Translations under genes and position numbers: made by a program
In this document: one piece after another, positions 24,601-39,600 of the stretch
How the letters are laid out: each line of letters opens with the position of its first letter
Position numbering within the stretch: the first letter of the stretch is position 1
Notes under the pieces: generated by a model
Databases searched by the model: none
What the model was told of the DNA's origin: nothing
Seen by the model: only the letters and a program-made list of their open reading frames with translations
Origin: Rhynochetos jubatus
Taxonomy: Eukaryota > Chordata > Aves > Eurypygiformes > Rhynochetidae
Direction of reading: 5' to 3'
Assembly: GCA_027574665.1 (NCBI GenBank)
Contig: CM050654.1
Span: forward strand, 41,483,722 to 41,547,721
Length of the DNA stretch: 64,000 bases

Positions 24601-27600
24601 TGAGACAGTTCAGTATAATCACATACTTTAACAAGAATGACAGGCTTACTAAAACTTACTGAACACACATCTGCAATGTTAATATTATCAGTAGGGATGA
24701 AAGAGAAAACTGCTAACTTGGCCTGAACATCTTCTGGTACAGTCTAGCAACTCCACTTCCACTTTATATTTTAGCAATTCCACTTGGGCTTCCCAGTGCG
24801 TAAGAATTTTCCCAAGAACAGACCACAGGTTACAGCTGTTGGAATTGCAGAATTACGCTACTGCATTTTCAACTGAAACCACAATGGGTAATTGAAAATT
24901 CCACAAAAGAAACATTGCAGAAACACACTTACATCACTTGTGTTAATTAAGTTTGATTTAGCCAGCAAAATTTCAGGAGTATCAGGCATGATGTGAACCT
25001 GAGTCTTGTCCTTGTCCCAGGCTTCTCTGTACAGTCTCTGAAAAGAGACACAAACAAAAATACCTTGTCTGATAAAAGGCTCATGTGCACAGCAGTAAAT
25101 TCAGTTTACCTCCTCTCTGCAACAGCAAAGCAAAGATGTTCTACACAAGCATGAGCGATGCAAACAATGCAAGATATTAAAATGAAATAATACAATGACT
25201 TCTTACTCAATTACCACATTTTTTTCTTCTTTACATCCATGAAATGTCAGGGAAAAAGCATTATGACATTTACATACTACATAGTAAAGGGCCTCATTTG
25301 CAGTTGTTACTAAGTCATACAGCCCCAAAGACCTTAAACTTCTGAACAAGGTGTAGTGTTTCCTGACAACTGAGCAGTAAGGCACAGACCAGCAACGTCT
25401 GATATTTGTCTTTTTAACAAATGTATGCTAATGTATGCATTTATTTAATCACATGCCCTGTCTCTAGAGGCAACTTACATCACTTCTGTTTCTGGCATTA
25501 GATTTTGCTAAAACAATATTCATGGCATCTGGGATACTTGTGAACTTAATAGTATCCGGGTGCTGCCGGTACTTCTTTTCACTCAGTATTTCAGAAGCTT
25601 TCTTGTTCTTTTCAGATTCCAAAGATCCCAAAGGACTCCATCCAAGGCCTCTGAGCCATTGTAGATCTGACTTGTACAGATTCTGTTACGAAAAAAAATC
25701 AAAACCATAGTAGATTATTTCCCTGCTCATTTACTACACCATATTAAAAGACTAACTGGTATTTCAGCTTCCATCTGATCTATACTGACATCAAAAGAGA
25801 GTCATTAAAGATATTTTTCAATAAGCAGTAAATATCTTACAAAAAATGCATTCATTAAATCCAGAAGAAGCTTACATCACTCTGAAGTTCGTAGACCCTC
25901 TTTGCCTGGGTGACGTCATTCTGGTCTGGCAGACAGGTCCAGCGGTGTAGCATCCGTTTGTAGTCTATATCACTCACCAGTTCCTGACATTTTTTAGCCA
26001 GAAGGAAGCCTAGCATATCCACAGGCATATTAAACTTCGTCTTCCACTTCTCAAAATCTTTCTTGTACTCCCTCTCACTCTGCATCTTGGCTACTTTCAT
26101 AGACCACAGCATCTTAGGATCATCCTGCAAGCTGCGGAATCCAATGTGATGTCCCTGCTGCTTGCGGTAACCTTCTTTGTACTTGTACTAAAACGATCAA
26201 GGTTGTGGTATTGAAATGACAGTAAGAAACAGACAATGGTAACATATATAAGCAAAATACCAATCTAGTCACTCAGCTCAATGTTTCTCACTACCAATGA
26301 AATGAGCAACTTGTTATGGCACCTCATGTAAAGGTTTAGGAGCCCCTTGATTAATGTGCACCATTTGGTATCGGTGAATGCTCTCCCTGGGAATGAGCGG
26401 CATCCCTGGAGAGGAAGAGTGCATGGCTATAGGCATGGTCTCCTGTGCCATCTGATTCTTACTCATACTGTTCAGAACTCCCAAAGGCTGACACCGAAAT
26501 ATTTTGATGAATAAAACAATCAACAATGAAAAACGCAGATGTTTAAGCACTGGAAGCATTTCCTAACGATTAGTAAGGTCTCTTCCATACATGCAGGAGT
26601 TGTACTCATACCAAGTGATGATAACAGCAATACATGTGTGACCACATCCATCTCGGGTTGTAAAGAGGATTTCTCAGTACAGGTACTGGGATCAACTAAC
26701 TGAGCCAAATTTGCTGCTGCTCTGAAAATGTAACATCCAAAAGAGCAGCTAACTCCTAACTTGTATGACTTCATGGATGGACCACGAGCTTTGGAATCGC
26801 CAAGACACCAGAGCAACCCTTCTTAAATTGTTTTCTTCACTGACAAGAACAGATCAGGAAAGAGCTTTGTCAGCAATTTTGCTTTTTACTCCAAGCCATA
26901 CCATAGCAGAGAGGTGTATCTGGATCTAGAGCGACTCTCTCGTTATCACAACTAGATAAAGTGCGTGTCATATTGAATTTGAGATGTTGCTTACGTCACT
27001 TGCAATGTCCCTTGAAGCTTTGGCAGCTTTCACTGAAATGGCTTCAGGTGTGAGGTCATAGCCTTTCTTTATCATTTCCTCCCAGCCGAGCTTGTACTGT
27101 TTCTAAAATTGAAAACAGTATTAATGAAAAAGTCTTAGTAATACTTAGGTCACCTTTTATTTAGATACGCTAATGATCCATATTGCCAAGTTCTGGTCAG
27201 CTCACAGGCTTCAGTTACAAGAGAAGGGCCTCTAGAATGGGAACTGAGAAACGGGAAACTGATAAGCAAGGGGCACAGGCCTTCCAAGTCTCAGGTTAGT
27301 GATTAGATAGGTTTTCTTTACTGCAGCAGCCTCCTACTATAGCTTATCTTGGGGTTATGAAACATATCTGGGGAATTTGAAATACATACTTCTGGGATAA
27401 CCAAAGACTTTTTAATTGGCTTAACAAAATTTTAATTAATAAGGCTGTCCTGTAGCCATTCATAATGAATTCAGTTTGTGCACAGTTGATTTTAAGTACC
27501 AGCACTTGGAAGTCAAAGATTTGCTGCTGAGCAACCATGCAAAGCAAAGCCTAAGTGTTTTATATTGACACAGTTGTCACCTTCTCATATTTGAAAGCTG

Positions 27601-30600
27601 ACAGAGAAGATAGCATATGGGAAAAGAAACAGCGGCAGTGACTCTAAGTTAAATATATACACAATGAACTTGTGATTTTGTAGTATGGAATTTTTAACGT
27701 GATCAATTTCTATGGTAAGCATAGAGTATGGACTACGCATATCTAGATTTCAAAATCAGGACTTATGCTTTCCATACATTATAGGTTAATTTAGGCTGTC
27801 CCTTTGATAGCCTGAAGGTGGAATTACTGCTACTCTGAAAACACTACTCACACAAAAATCCTTGCTTCTCTTCTAAATCTCCCGTTCCATTTCTTCTAAC
27901 TTATACAAATTAATTACTTATTTTGAAATGGGAGGCATCTTTGAATTTGAAGTAGATATTAATTTAAAATGTATAGAAAGTATTAAAAAAGTCTACCTGG
28001 CTGTAGTTCGCCTTGTTCTGTTTTGCCTGTAGAATATCCGGTGTATCTGGCATCACATGAACCTGAATTTTATCCTTCTCCCAAGCTTCAGTATAAGCAT
28101 GCTATTTGAAAAAGTAGCATCAGATGTGTTAATATAGACGACAAAGGATGGCCTTCACCTTTCCCTGTGTGCACTTTGGATATGGATGGGTAAAAAGACC
28201 GAGGTGCTGACTTAGATTTATTTTACTGTGTGATGACCTAACCCCGAATCAGCTGAATGAGGACCCAAGTCTTGCTTCTGATAAAGCCCAACTCTCAAGA
28301 TTTTCAGGGCCAGTAATTTCTATACAAGAGTGAGAAGAACAGAGGTTGGAGAGGTAGCAATGAGAAAAATGAGAACAGATTTATTTAACCAATGCTATTT
28401 ATCAATAACTGAGGGTTTCACTAAGGAAAAAAAAAAAAAGAAAAAAAGAGGAACTGTAAGTGGTAGTTGTTTTTCCCAGCTAAACACTGCTGCATAGAGG
28501 TGGTGACAGAGACTTACAGACTGTTGACTGAAATGGATTATATATGAATGCCTCATGTTCCACTCACTTTGTTCATTATATTTGCATTCTGCTTTGCAAG
28601 GACCATGTCCATGGCATCATTCTGTTTTGTAAAGGGGAACATGCTGGGATGCTGGCGGTATTTCTGATCACTTGCGATTTCTGTGGCTTTCTTAGATTTC
28701 TCCACATCCAGAGAACCAGCAGGACTCCAGCCGATGCCCTTGAACCACTCATTGTAATCTTGCTTGTACTCATTCTGCCAAACCAGACACAAAAGGAAAG
28801 TTTACAATTTACAAATGGCTCATACAAAATAATTCTGTTGTTTCCAAAACACAGCTCTAATGAAAACACAGGGGAAAGAGTCAGAGTTGTGAAAGACACA
28901 GAAAACAGAAACTTACATCACTCTGTATCTGGTTCATGTTTCTGTACAGTTCTAAACTCATTGCATCTGGCAGAAGCATATACTGGTGAATCAGTCGTTT
29001 GTAGTTCGTATTGGTTACACGATCTTGCGCCTCCTTAGCCGCCACGATGCTGAGTGTATCAGAAGGCGTTTGGTAATGTGTCTTGCTCGCCTCATAAGCT
29101 TTCTTGTATTCACGATCAGACTGCATCTTAGCCACTTGCATGTAATGGACAAGTTTGGGATCATCCTGAAGGCTGCGGAACCCTACAAGTTTTCCCTTGT
29201 CTTGTTCATAACCTAATTTGTATTTGTACTGTAAAGAGAAAAGAGACTTTAATTCTAATTCATTTGTTTAATAAGCAGTATCTATCTTGTAAGGAAAAAA
29301 CCCCCAGACTTAGATTAAAATAAGGTTTTTACATTGTGCAGAAAACATCACAAAGCACAGAGGTGGTGGCTGTGAACACCTACTCTTAGGGGGCACTCGA
29401 AGCCAAAGAGATGTCGAGCTTCCCTTTTAAAAGCAGTATACTTAAAACACTTCCTTAACAAATGAAATTCCCTTACAATAGTTTATTCTTCTCCTGCATA
29501 CGGGTCAATGCAACCTCGGGTTCAATAGCTTTCTAATCTCGTTACAAATGACACAATGAAAATATAAACAAACTGACAGGAAGCAAAAGGCAAAGGAACA
29601 TGTAAGATCTGGTTTGCTGGAGATAGTTCTTTGGATAAAGTGCACTTTTTATTCTTTTCACACCATCTGTAGCTTAGAGACACTCAACGTTAGCTCTAAG
29701 ATGAGCTATAACAAACATTAGAACCAGGGTATGTTGACCCACACGGGTCTCCGTTACTATTGCTATCCTACTTCCAGTATTTGGCTTAGGTAACTATTTT
29801 CATGGCACTCTGTACCACACTCAGAATACTGAGTCTAAAACTCAGTCCTGTCTAAAGACTAACCATAAAATCAAAGATCTAATCATCACTTCCATTAGGT
29901 TCACTTGTTCAAATGATTAAAAAATTTCCAAGACCTTTTGCATTTGTTTGTTTAATGAAACCAACAGTTCAAATCCTTAAGCCCTTCCTCAGTCTGTAAT
30001 CAACCCTGGACAATGAACTACACAGACCAAGTATCAATTCCTTTTTCCTTCACTGCTTACTGCTTGCACAGAGCTCAGAATGGAAGTATTTTCCCCGCAG
30101 AGCAAATTGAGTTTGCAGTGGCTGCACCACTCCCTGTGTTGCCAAAAAATAAAGCTGGTGAGTTAAATAACACATCCTTCGGCCCTAACTTCACCCCTCT
30201 CTCAGGCTTGATCTGCCCCTGTCACAGCAAATCCCTCAGCGTTGATACACGAGGATTTCAGAATGGCACTGGTTCCAGAGCCCTGTATTCTCTGCACCAA
30301 GAAATTTAATGGGACTTTCACCAAAGGAATCAAGATAATTGTACCGCAGCAGTAACATAATTTAAGTCTGCATCTGTTCCTTTCAAATATTTCTAAGAAT
30401 CATGTCTGAACATTCTGTCTAAACTACAAATGCACATTTATAAAGTGTCCAACCACCATCACACTGAGGAATGAACTGCCTTGTTTTATTCCTAAGAGTC
30501 CTCATCTATCTCCTCACCTTTCTAATAAAGCAATTGTCCTTTAACCCTGGTAGAAAACGTATGAGAATATACATCAGATATGTCGGAAGTATTTAGAAGC

Positions 30601-33600
30601 GAGAGAATAAAGAGAATTCATATAACTGACATCAAAACTGAATTGTGTCAAGAAATGACTGTTGTACAACATCTGAATTATTTTTTCTTTCCAGAACTTA
30701 CATCGCTAGCAATATCCCTCGAAGCTTTGGCAGCTTTAATAGGGATGGCATCAGCTCTGAGATCATACCCTTTCTTCCTAGATTCTTCGAATGTAAGTCT
30801 GTACATTTTCTGTGAAAAGAAACAAAGCATCCTTTAAAAAAGCTAAACACACCACACTAACTGAAAAAAGCTCTATTCATTTTATATGATAACCTGAAAG
30901 CCAAACTATTTGTATGTTTAACGCTCTCTGATCAGCTGTGTGAGGCACTCAGGCACACACAGAGTTGAATACTCCAAAATTAACTCCTGTCCTAGTATTC
31001 GCCCATCACCGCAGCTGGACTGCACTATAATTAGTAACAATAACCTATAACAAAAGAGCAAGAAATTGCATTTGTTTCCCACATACACAACTATTGGTGA
31101 AAAGTGACACCTGTAAGGATGCCAACTTTTAACAAAACGTCTCACTCTGTGCAGACTGGAGATGTGCACAAACAATACTTTTCTGAGCATATGCAGATTT
31201 AACAACTGCCTACCGAAAATCTGTCTGTAATACCATCTGTTACCGAAAGAACATCTTTGATCTGCAACCACAGATTTTGAATGCAGTACAAAACTTCGTA
31301 CATGGGGAAATAAAATAAGGAATACAGTAAAAACCATGAATAGTACTCAAACTCTACTATTTCGTTAGTAACTATTCTGTTTTCATTACCTACATGAACA
31401 CTCTGCAATCGGATTATAAGCACTATGACTTTCTCTTGGCAACTTGCAGTATTCAATTTTGGGGAAGCGGGGAAAAGGAAAATTAATAGCTTTTTGTAAA
31501 ATTACTACAGGTTAGCAAAATGGGAATTAGGGAGGCTTTTGTATGCTGCCACCTCGACCATTCCTAATTAAAAAAATAAGAGCAACGTCATAGTCTTACA
31601 AACAATACTCACATCACTTAAATTAAATGCATTAACTTTTGCTAGAGCAATCTGTGGAATATCTGGGGTGAGGTGGACTTTCTTTTTATCTTCTTCCCAT
31701 GCTTGTTTGTACTTGTGCTAGAAAGATAACATTGGAAAAAAAAGATATCAACATAAATATAACAATTTAGAAAGTATTTCCTATTTGCAATATAAACTTT
31801 CCTTACAATGATGCAACTACTAACATTGTAGGTGCATGTGTCTTTTTATTTTAGCACTTAAAATTAGTGTGAATCAGGAATAGTTCTTATGAAGTTAATT
31901 GGGTGAGGCAGAAACAAGAGCGGAAGAAATATCAATCTTGCTAGAGTATTTCATTCCTTGTCTCTTGCCCAGCAGCGTATTCCAGCACACTGAACAGCAG
32001 AACACGATAGTTTCTATACTGGTCTGGCTGGGACGGAGCCAGTCCTCTTCACAGCAACTCAAACAGTGCTGTGGTTTAGATTTGTGACTAAAACAACGCT
32101 GATAACACACTAATGTTTTAGCTGTGCTGAACAGCGTCTGCACAGTAGCAAGGCCTTCTCTCTTTCTCACTCTGTCCCGGCAGTGTGTAGACTGGCTGGT
32201 GGGCAAGAGCTTGGGAGGGCACATAACCAGGCAGAGGGACCCAACTAAGCAAAGTTCATCTCCTGGAAAATACCAGTTGTGAGAGGCAACACAGCTTTTC
32301 TTAGAGGAAACAGAGCTAAGTGCACATAAGTCTCTGAATGTGCCTGTAACTACAATGCACAAGAAGTCTAGACATTTTGAAAGGACCACTGATTACACCA
32401 GTGCAGCAGGACAATCAGAAAATATGTATCTCAGTAGAAAAGCATTCATATCACAGAGCAATGTCATACTAATGTAACAGGCAGCAGATGATACAGACTA
32501 CACACTAAACAGTTTAAAGCCTATTTCTGAATGGAATCACTCCAGTATTTTTAGCCCTGTGCTGGTTTTGGCTGGGATAGAGTTAATTTTCTTCACAGTA
32601 GCTGGTGTGGGGCTGCATTTTGGATTTGTGTTGAAAAGAATGTTGATAACACTGATATTTCAGTTGTTGCCAGGTAATGTTTATATTAACCCACGGACTT
32701 TTTCAGTTTCCGATACTGCCCCTATGTTCCCAGCTTCTTTGCTACAAGAGACACAGCCAGGACAACTGACCAAATCAACCAAAGGGACATTTCACGCCAT
32801 AAGGCGTCACGCTCAGTATATAAGCTGAGGGGAGTCGGCCAGGGGGTCGCTGCTCTGGAACAGGCTATTGATCATATGGTCGTGAGCAATTCTAGTGCTG
32901 TGCATCATTTGGTTTTGTATATTCCTCTATTATTATTATTATTATTTCTTCTCCCTGTGCTTTGCTATTAAACTGTTCTTATTTCAACACAGGAGGCTTT
33001 TTTTCTGATTCCACTTTGGGGGGGGGGAGGGGGGGGGTGAGTGAGCGGCTGTGTGATGCTTAGCTGCCACCTGCGGCTAAACTGGGACAAGCCCCTAGAT
33101 TTAAACTACGTACTTCTTAGATATATTAGGGTCATGCTTTGCTTTCAGGTACATCAAAGCTCTATTAAGATGAAATACAACCACAGTCAAGCATATTCAT
33201 TAGCTGCCAAAACTGACACTTTCCAAAGCTATGCACAGAATAAGGTTATTACCACAGGTATAGTAGGTTTCCTACTTCTAAAAATTTAAATGAAGTTTAA
33301 TGAACATTTTCTTACCTCATCCATGATTTTAGCATTATTTAAAGCTAAGACCATGCTCATGGAATCCATAGGAACAGAATATTTCAGCTTGTCTGGATGC
33401 TGGCGATACTTCTTTTCACTAACAATTTCCATTGCTTTTTTGTTCTTCTCAGCTTCCAGGGAGCCCAGTGGCAACCATCCAATACCCTTCATGTTTTCAT
33501 CATATTCTGCTCTGTATTGATTCTGGAGGCAGAAAAAAAAGAAAGTAATCAGACGCATGGAAAAGTCTGTGAATCACGACACTTCTTCCTGCGTTTAACG

Positions 33601-36600
33601 AGTATTGGATTTTGAATGCACTTCTTCTACAAACAGTGTCAAGGTGCAGTCAAGGTTTATTTAGAAACACATTTGTTACAGTAGTGTCTGCATTCTATTA
33701 CTTTGCCTTTTATGCAATGTTCAGATCCTTCCTAAAATGTATATAGATTGCTCATGTGACATCATTATCTGCTAAGGCCCTCTTGAAGAAGGGGACTCTC
33801 TCAAACCACTATACTGAATTAAAAGGGCTCTCTTCTCTAGAGGTTAAACATCCCAGAAAATCTGAGAATACAGCTACTTAGCTGTTTTCCCCTTCTTCTG
33901 AAAAGATATCCTTGTGGAAGGACAAGATAAAACTATTAATGGAAAGTGAAGCTCTTCCTGTCTTGGCCTGCTCACAGCTATTGCTCCTGAAGAGTCTCCT
34001 GGACATGGAAGCAGTAAATACCCGTTTTACTTTATATATAAAACTACTTCTTTCTGAGCCCAAATTCTTCAGCAATAAAGTAATTTAATATTTCTGAGTC
34101 TTAGAAAAACACAATGGCTAGCATTGCTACAGCTCTCCTTTCCTTTACTACATTTTATTACACAGATGAACTTACCCCACTAAGAAAACAGTACTATTTA
34201 TCTTACAGTATGCTTTCATAAATTAGGCACCATTGTATTCATAATGCAAAGATTGAAGAGTCTCTCACTTACATCACTTTGTATCTGCATCATGTTTTTG
34301 GCTAATTCAAGGCTCATAGCATCAGGCAAAACATTGTAGGTATGGATCAAGTTTTTGTAGTTTGCATTTGTAGCCACTTCTTGTGCTTTCTTGGCTGCCA
34401 CAACACTGACCATGTCAACTGGAGTATGGAAATTAGTTTTTGCCTTCTCATAATCCTTTTTGTATTCACGATCAGATTGCATCTTAGCCACCTGCATGAA
34501 GTGCACCAGCTTGGGGTCGTCTTCGAGGCTGCGGAACCCAATGTGCTTTCCCTTCTCTTTTTCGTAGGCTAGTTTGTATTTATACTGGCAGCAGGAAAGA
34601 GAAAGAACAGCAAAAACTCCAATCAAAAAAAAAAAATTGCACCATTAAGCTCATTTTTATGTCTGAAAACATAGAAAATAATTGTTCTTTTTCATCACAA
34701 GGTCTCAGGTTTAGTCATTTAAACGTATGCACTCTTACGAAACAGCCTGGACCCAGGCACACGAAGCTCTGCAGCTCACTGAACCAAAAGCAGAAAAGCA
34801 CAATTCACTGTTATTCCACTGGAAAGCAAGTACCGCAAAGGTTTATCCCATCAAGCACATAACTGAAACCTAGACAACTCAAGATGCTCCAAAAAACCCG
34901 CATCTGCACATAACAAAGCACTTTGACAGTGTTCTGCCTTTGTGGCTCCTCTATCACGCAATCGAACTTACATCACTTGCAATGTCTCTGGAGGCTTTGG
35001 CTGCTTTTATTGGAATAGCATCTGGCTGCATGTCATAACCTTTCTTCTTGTCTTCCTCCCATCCGGCTTTGTAAAGTTTCTAATGTAAAATGTAGAAGAG
35101 AACAGGTAGTCTGTCATGAAGGCAGCAGTACTCAAGTACCCTACATCTGAATTTAAACGTTTTCAAAAAAGACAGAAAAATGACACCGCTTTTTGATCTA
35201 TGCAACAGACCCTGAACGCCCCCTGGGAACACGGCAACTCACATTGCTCATGGTGATCTGGTTCACCCTCGACTGCAGAATTTCCGGAGTATCTGGCATG
35301 ACATGAATGCTGGTCTTCTCTTTGTTCCATTTATCGGTGTAGAGCCTCTGCAATTACAAAGTAATGTTTAGCATCAAAAAAGCATTGCACTCACAGAACA
35401 AGAGCTTGCTTTTGCTTTGCTCATTTTCAATAAATAATATTTTACAGTAAAGTCCCAGAAGCACTACAATCTTCACAAATATAACTGCTGAGCAATGTTG
35501 TATTTCTCCTCTTTCTGCAGTATTTGATTTGAGAAATTTGCCAAGTATGCTTTGCTAACTAATAAATACTGAAACTGAAAAGGTACAATTTCCCTGCTTT
35601 CATGAAAAGCATAATTTTTTTTGTCCCCACACACCCTCTTTCCATGGCAAACATGGAATTAGGATCAATGGTGTCCCAGATAACTAGGGACACATTTGAA
35701 GAACTAAACTTTTTGTACAAAACTGACAGAATTTCAGGGTTTTTTCAGCTCACTGATTATCAATACTACTTCCGGCAGAGGTTTCCAAATCTTTCCCTTA
35801 GTTACGCATACAGCCCAAGGCTTCCATCACCTCTTAGTGTCTGTCGTAACTAAGCAAACCACCCCACCCATCCGAATTTCTAATGACTTGAGTAGGAATG
35901 AACCTGTCCCACAGTTTTGCAAGGCAAAGACCCCACCTGTGGCTCAGTCACGATCATCTGAACCAACTCTCACCTTATTCATGGTCTTGGCATTTTGCTT
36001 GGCTAGCACTTGTTCCATTGCATCCATTGTGATAGAATACTTCAGCTTGTCAGGGTGCTGGCGGTACTTCTTTTCACTGAGAATCTCCGTAGCTTTTTTG
36101 GCTTTTTCTACATCCAGTGACTGAATCGGTATCCAGCCAACTCCTCTCAACCAGTTATTAAAGTCTGCTTTGTACACATTCTTTTAAAAAATAAACAAGG
36201 AAAAGCACAGTTAGGCAAGGAAAACTAGAATGCCCACACACATGAGAACAGGTAAGGCCTTAAACCTGCTCCCGGGGATTCATTTTTGAAGGAAAATTCA
36301 GACAGGCCTGTTATAACTGCTATTGTTTTCCAAATTCTTAACATAAGATTAACAACTATTTACGTGTCAGGGATAAAGAAATTCTTTTCACTAAACCAAA
36401 GTGTAGAACTCACACCACAAACCAAATGCACAGACCTTAGAATGCACTTTGAGTGGTAAACATGAAAATCTGGCAAAAATATAATAATTTTTTTTTTTAT
36501 GACCTTCTTGTTGGTTAATAGACTCAGTTTGCAGTAGAATTAATTCAGAGAAAACATTTCAACAACTTCTGCTTAATGGCCTGGTTCTGCACAAGCTTGA

Positions 36601-39600
36601 ACAGACACCACACCTATTTAATCACACCGCATTACACGGCTTTTAGGGCAGATAAAGGTACACAAATGCTGTGAAAATAAAACCCGTTCCTGACCTGCAC
36701 TGTTAGAAGCAACAGGGACAATATCAGAGCCTGAGAAAGGAGACCTTTGCAGCATATGTATACAGGGCAAAATTTGTCCTCAAGCATCACGCTTCTGTCC
36801 TCGCAAACATCCCGAGTTGGACAAAATTTGAGATAAAAAGCTCTGTATTTGAAAAGAAGGTGTCTAAAGGTCACCTCCTCCGTCTGTTGGCCACTGGGAA
36901 CGTGCACATTACCCTCTCCAAACCACACGCAGAATGTGAAGAACACTTTCTATTAATGTCTGGGGGAATTTCACATTTGTCAGAGAATGCAGCTTAAACT
37001 ACATACTTTCTGGATAAACAAGTAGAAGAACAAACAGGGAACCAAGTCACACAACTTAATGGAAGCTACAAAGCTTTTCTATGGATCCTTATCATGCCCA
37101 GCATATGCATCTGCTGGAGGGTAAAGGCAGGAAGGAAAAGTGAACGAAATGAATGAATCTCAAATACCTAGGTATAACACAAACATACATAATGTATATT
37201 TTAGGTAAACTTAAATATAGTCAGAATTTAGACTCTGTAGATAACCTATGATCTCCGACAATACAGATAATAATCACAGTAATAACACATTGTAACTACA
37301 GTTACAAAGCCAACTACAAAAATACCCGAATTGGGAAAACATGTTAATTTGCTGAGAATCAGCCAAATATGCAGAGATACAATGAATGTTGTTACTTGCT
37401 AGGAACGTTCCCTAGAATGTATCAGCTACACATAATTCTGATAATCAGTGGAAAATTGAGGGTTCCAGACACTGACATCTCAGTCTACTGTTAATTCAAT
37501 ATATTCATTTTTTAGCCTTAAAAGGTTATTAGTGTAACACAGTCATTATGAGAAGGAAAAAACAAGAGCTCATTAATCATTACATACATCACTCTGAAGC
37601 TGCATCACATTTCTTGATAGCTCCAGATTCACGGAATCGGGCAAGAGTGTATAATCATGAATTTGCTGTCTATAGCCGGCGTTGGTAACCACTTCCTGGG
37701 CTTTCTTGGCAGCCATCACGCTGAACATGTCCAAAGGAGTATGATATTTGGTCTTGGTGACTTCGTAATCCTTCTTGTATTCACGATCTGATTGCATTTT
37801 GGCCACATTCATGTAATGAACAAGTTTAGGATCATCTTGTAGGCTACGGTATCCAACCTGTTTGCCTTTCTCTTTCTCATATGATTCCTTGTACTTGTAC
37901 TGGAAACAAAGGAAAAGAAAGTCTTGCCCGCTTTGGAAAGAGAAAGCATACTTTTTGCTAATTTTAATAACAATAATAATGATGATAATAATAATAATAT
38001 TTGAAACTCAATATTTTAACAACCTCATTCTATAAACTCATACATAAATTGTTTCTCAGACAGCACAGGATTACTTACAGCAAAATAAGAAGATTGTTGG
38101 ATTTCTCAGCTTGTCAGGACCCCCGGTACAGATCTAAATCTAGATTCGCAGTTACACGCCTTCCCTTGCTGTTGCTTCTGCCATGTTATATTTTACTGCC
38201 ATAAACTTCTAATTCCCAGGAACATTCGGGTTTTAATTGAAAGAGCAGCATAACAATGTATTACTGAGAGGCCCAAGACTACCCAACAGCTGGATATCTC
38301 AGTATTCAGCTACTGGGGAGAGGCATGTTTGAGCAGGGAATGGAATTAATTTGCAGCCTTTTGCTTAAGTTAGTGACTGCATTTCTGTGTTCCAAATCTC
38401 CTTTCACAGCTTGTGTCAGGAGGCACACCAAGCTTTACTGATGCCAATTCGTAACTGCCTGAAAACAGCCACATTTCTGTACTGCTCGTGAATGCCAGAC
38501 AAGTATCATAGAACCATGGGATGGTTTGGGTTGGAAGGGACCTTAAAGATCATCTAGTTCCAACCCCCCTGCCAGGGGCAGGGACACCTTCCATAGCCCA
38601 GGGTGCTCCAAGCCTCATCCAGCCTGGCCTTGGACACTCCCAGGGATGGGGCATCCACAGCTTCTCTGGGCAACCTGTCCCAGTGCCCCCCACCCTCTGC
38701 TGGAAGAATTCCTTCCTGATATCTAATCTAAAGCTCCCCCCTTTCAGTTTAAACCTGTTACCCCTTGTCCTGTCCCTACAGGCCCTTGGAAGAAAGCCCC
38801 CTCCCCAGCTTCCTTGTAGCCCCCTTCAGGTACTGGAAGGCTGCTATAAAGTCTCCTCGGAGCCTTCCCTTCTCCAAGCAGAAGCACAGGTCTCCAGCAA
38901 TTAAGAATACAGCACAGGTGAATTATAAGAAAGGAGCTTCCAAATAAGCTGTATCATAAGAGTTTCAGTTCTCAGAATTAAGTGTCTCTATACAACTCCC
39001 TGTACATAGCACATGCTCCATAGCACAGTATGCCACAGAAAGCTGTCACGCAGTAGATGTTTGCATCCCACTTCATGCAAACCGTACTTACATCGCTTGC
39101 AATATTTCGAGAAGCTTTAGCAGCAATAATAGGGATGGCGTCTGGTTTCAAATCATATCCTTTGGCAATGGTTTTTTTCCAGTCTGCTTTGTAGTTAGCC
39201 TTGTAGGGAAAAAAGGTATGAGTTCACAGTGTTAAGAGCAGTAATTTTAATTAAGTTGTCGGAGCCCATATTTTTACTGTAGTTATAGGAATCAAAATAT
39301 TTAGTGTAGTCTGTGCGATTTCAAGATAACATGTTAACCTGTACACAGATTACAGTTATAGAGTGATAAATAAACCCACTACAAACACAAGAGTCCTTCC
39401 AGACAATCAGTTCAATTAATGAAGTTAAATTATTAACTCCATCCTCATTTTTGTAACTTTTATGCGGAACGACTCTCAGTGGCATTTTGCCCTTGCTTAA
39501 GCAAACCCCTTTTTCAGTTGACGGAATCTTTTTCCTTTTAGCTTCAAAATAAGGCCTTTAGCTCTTAAGGGACTGAACCAAGCAGTCAGTGTGTGGACTG

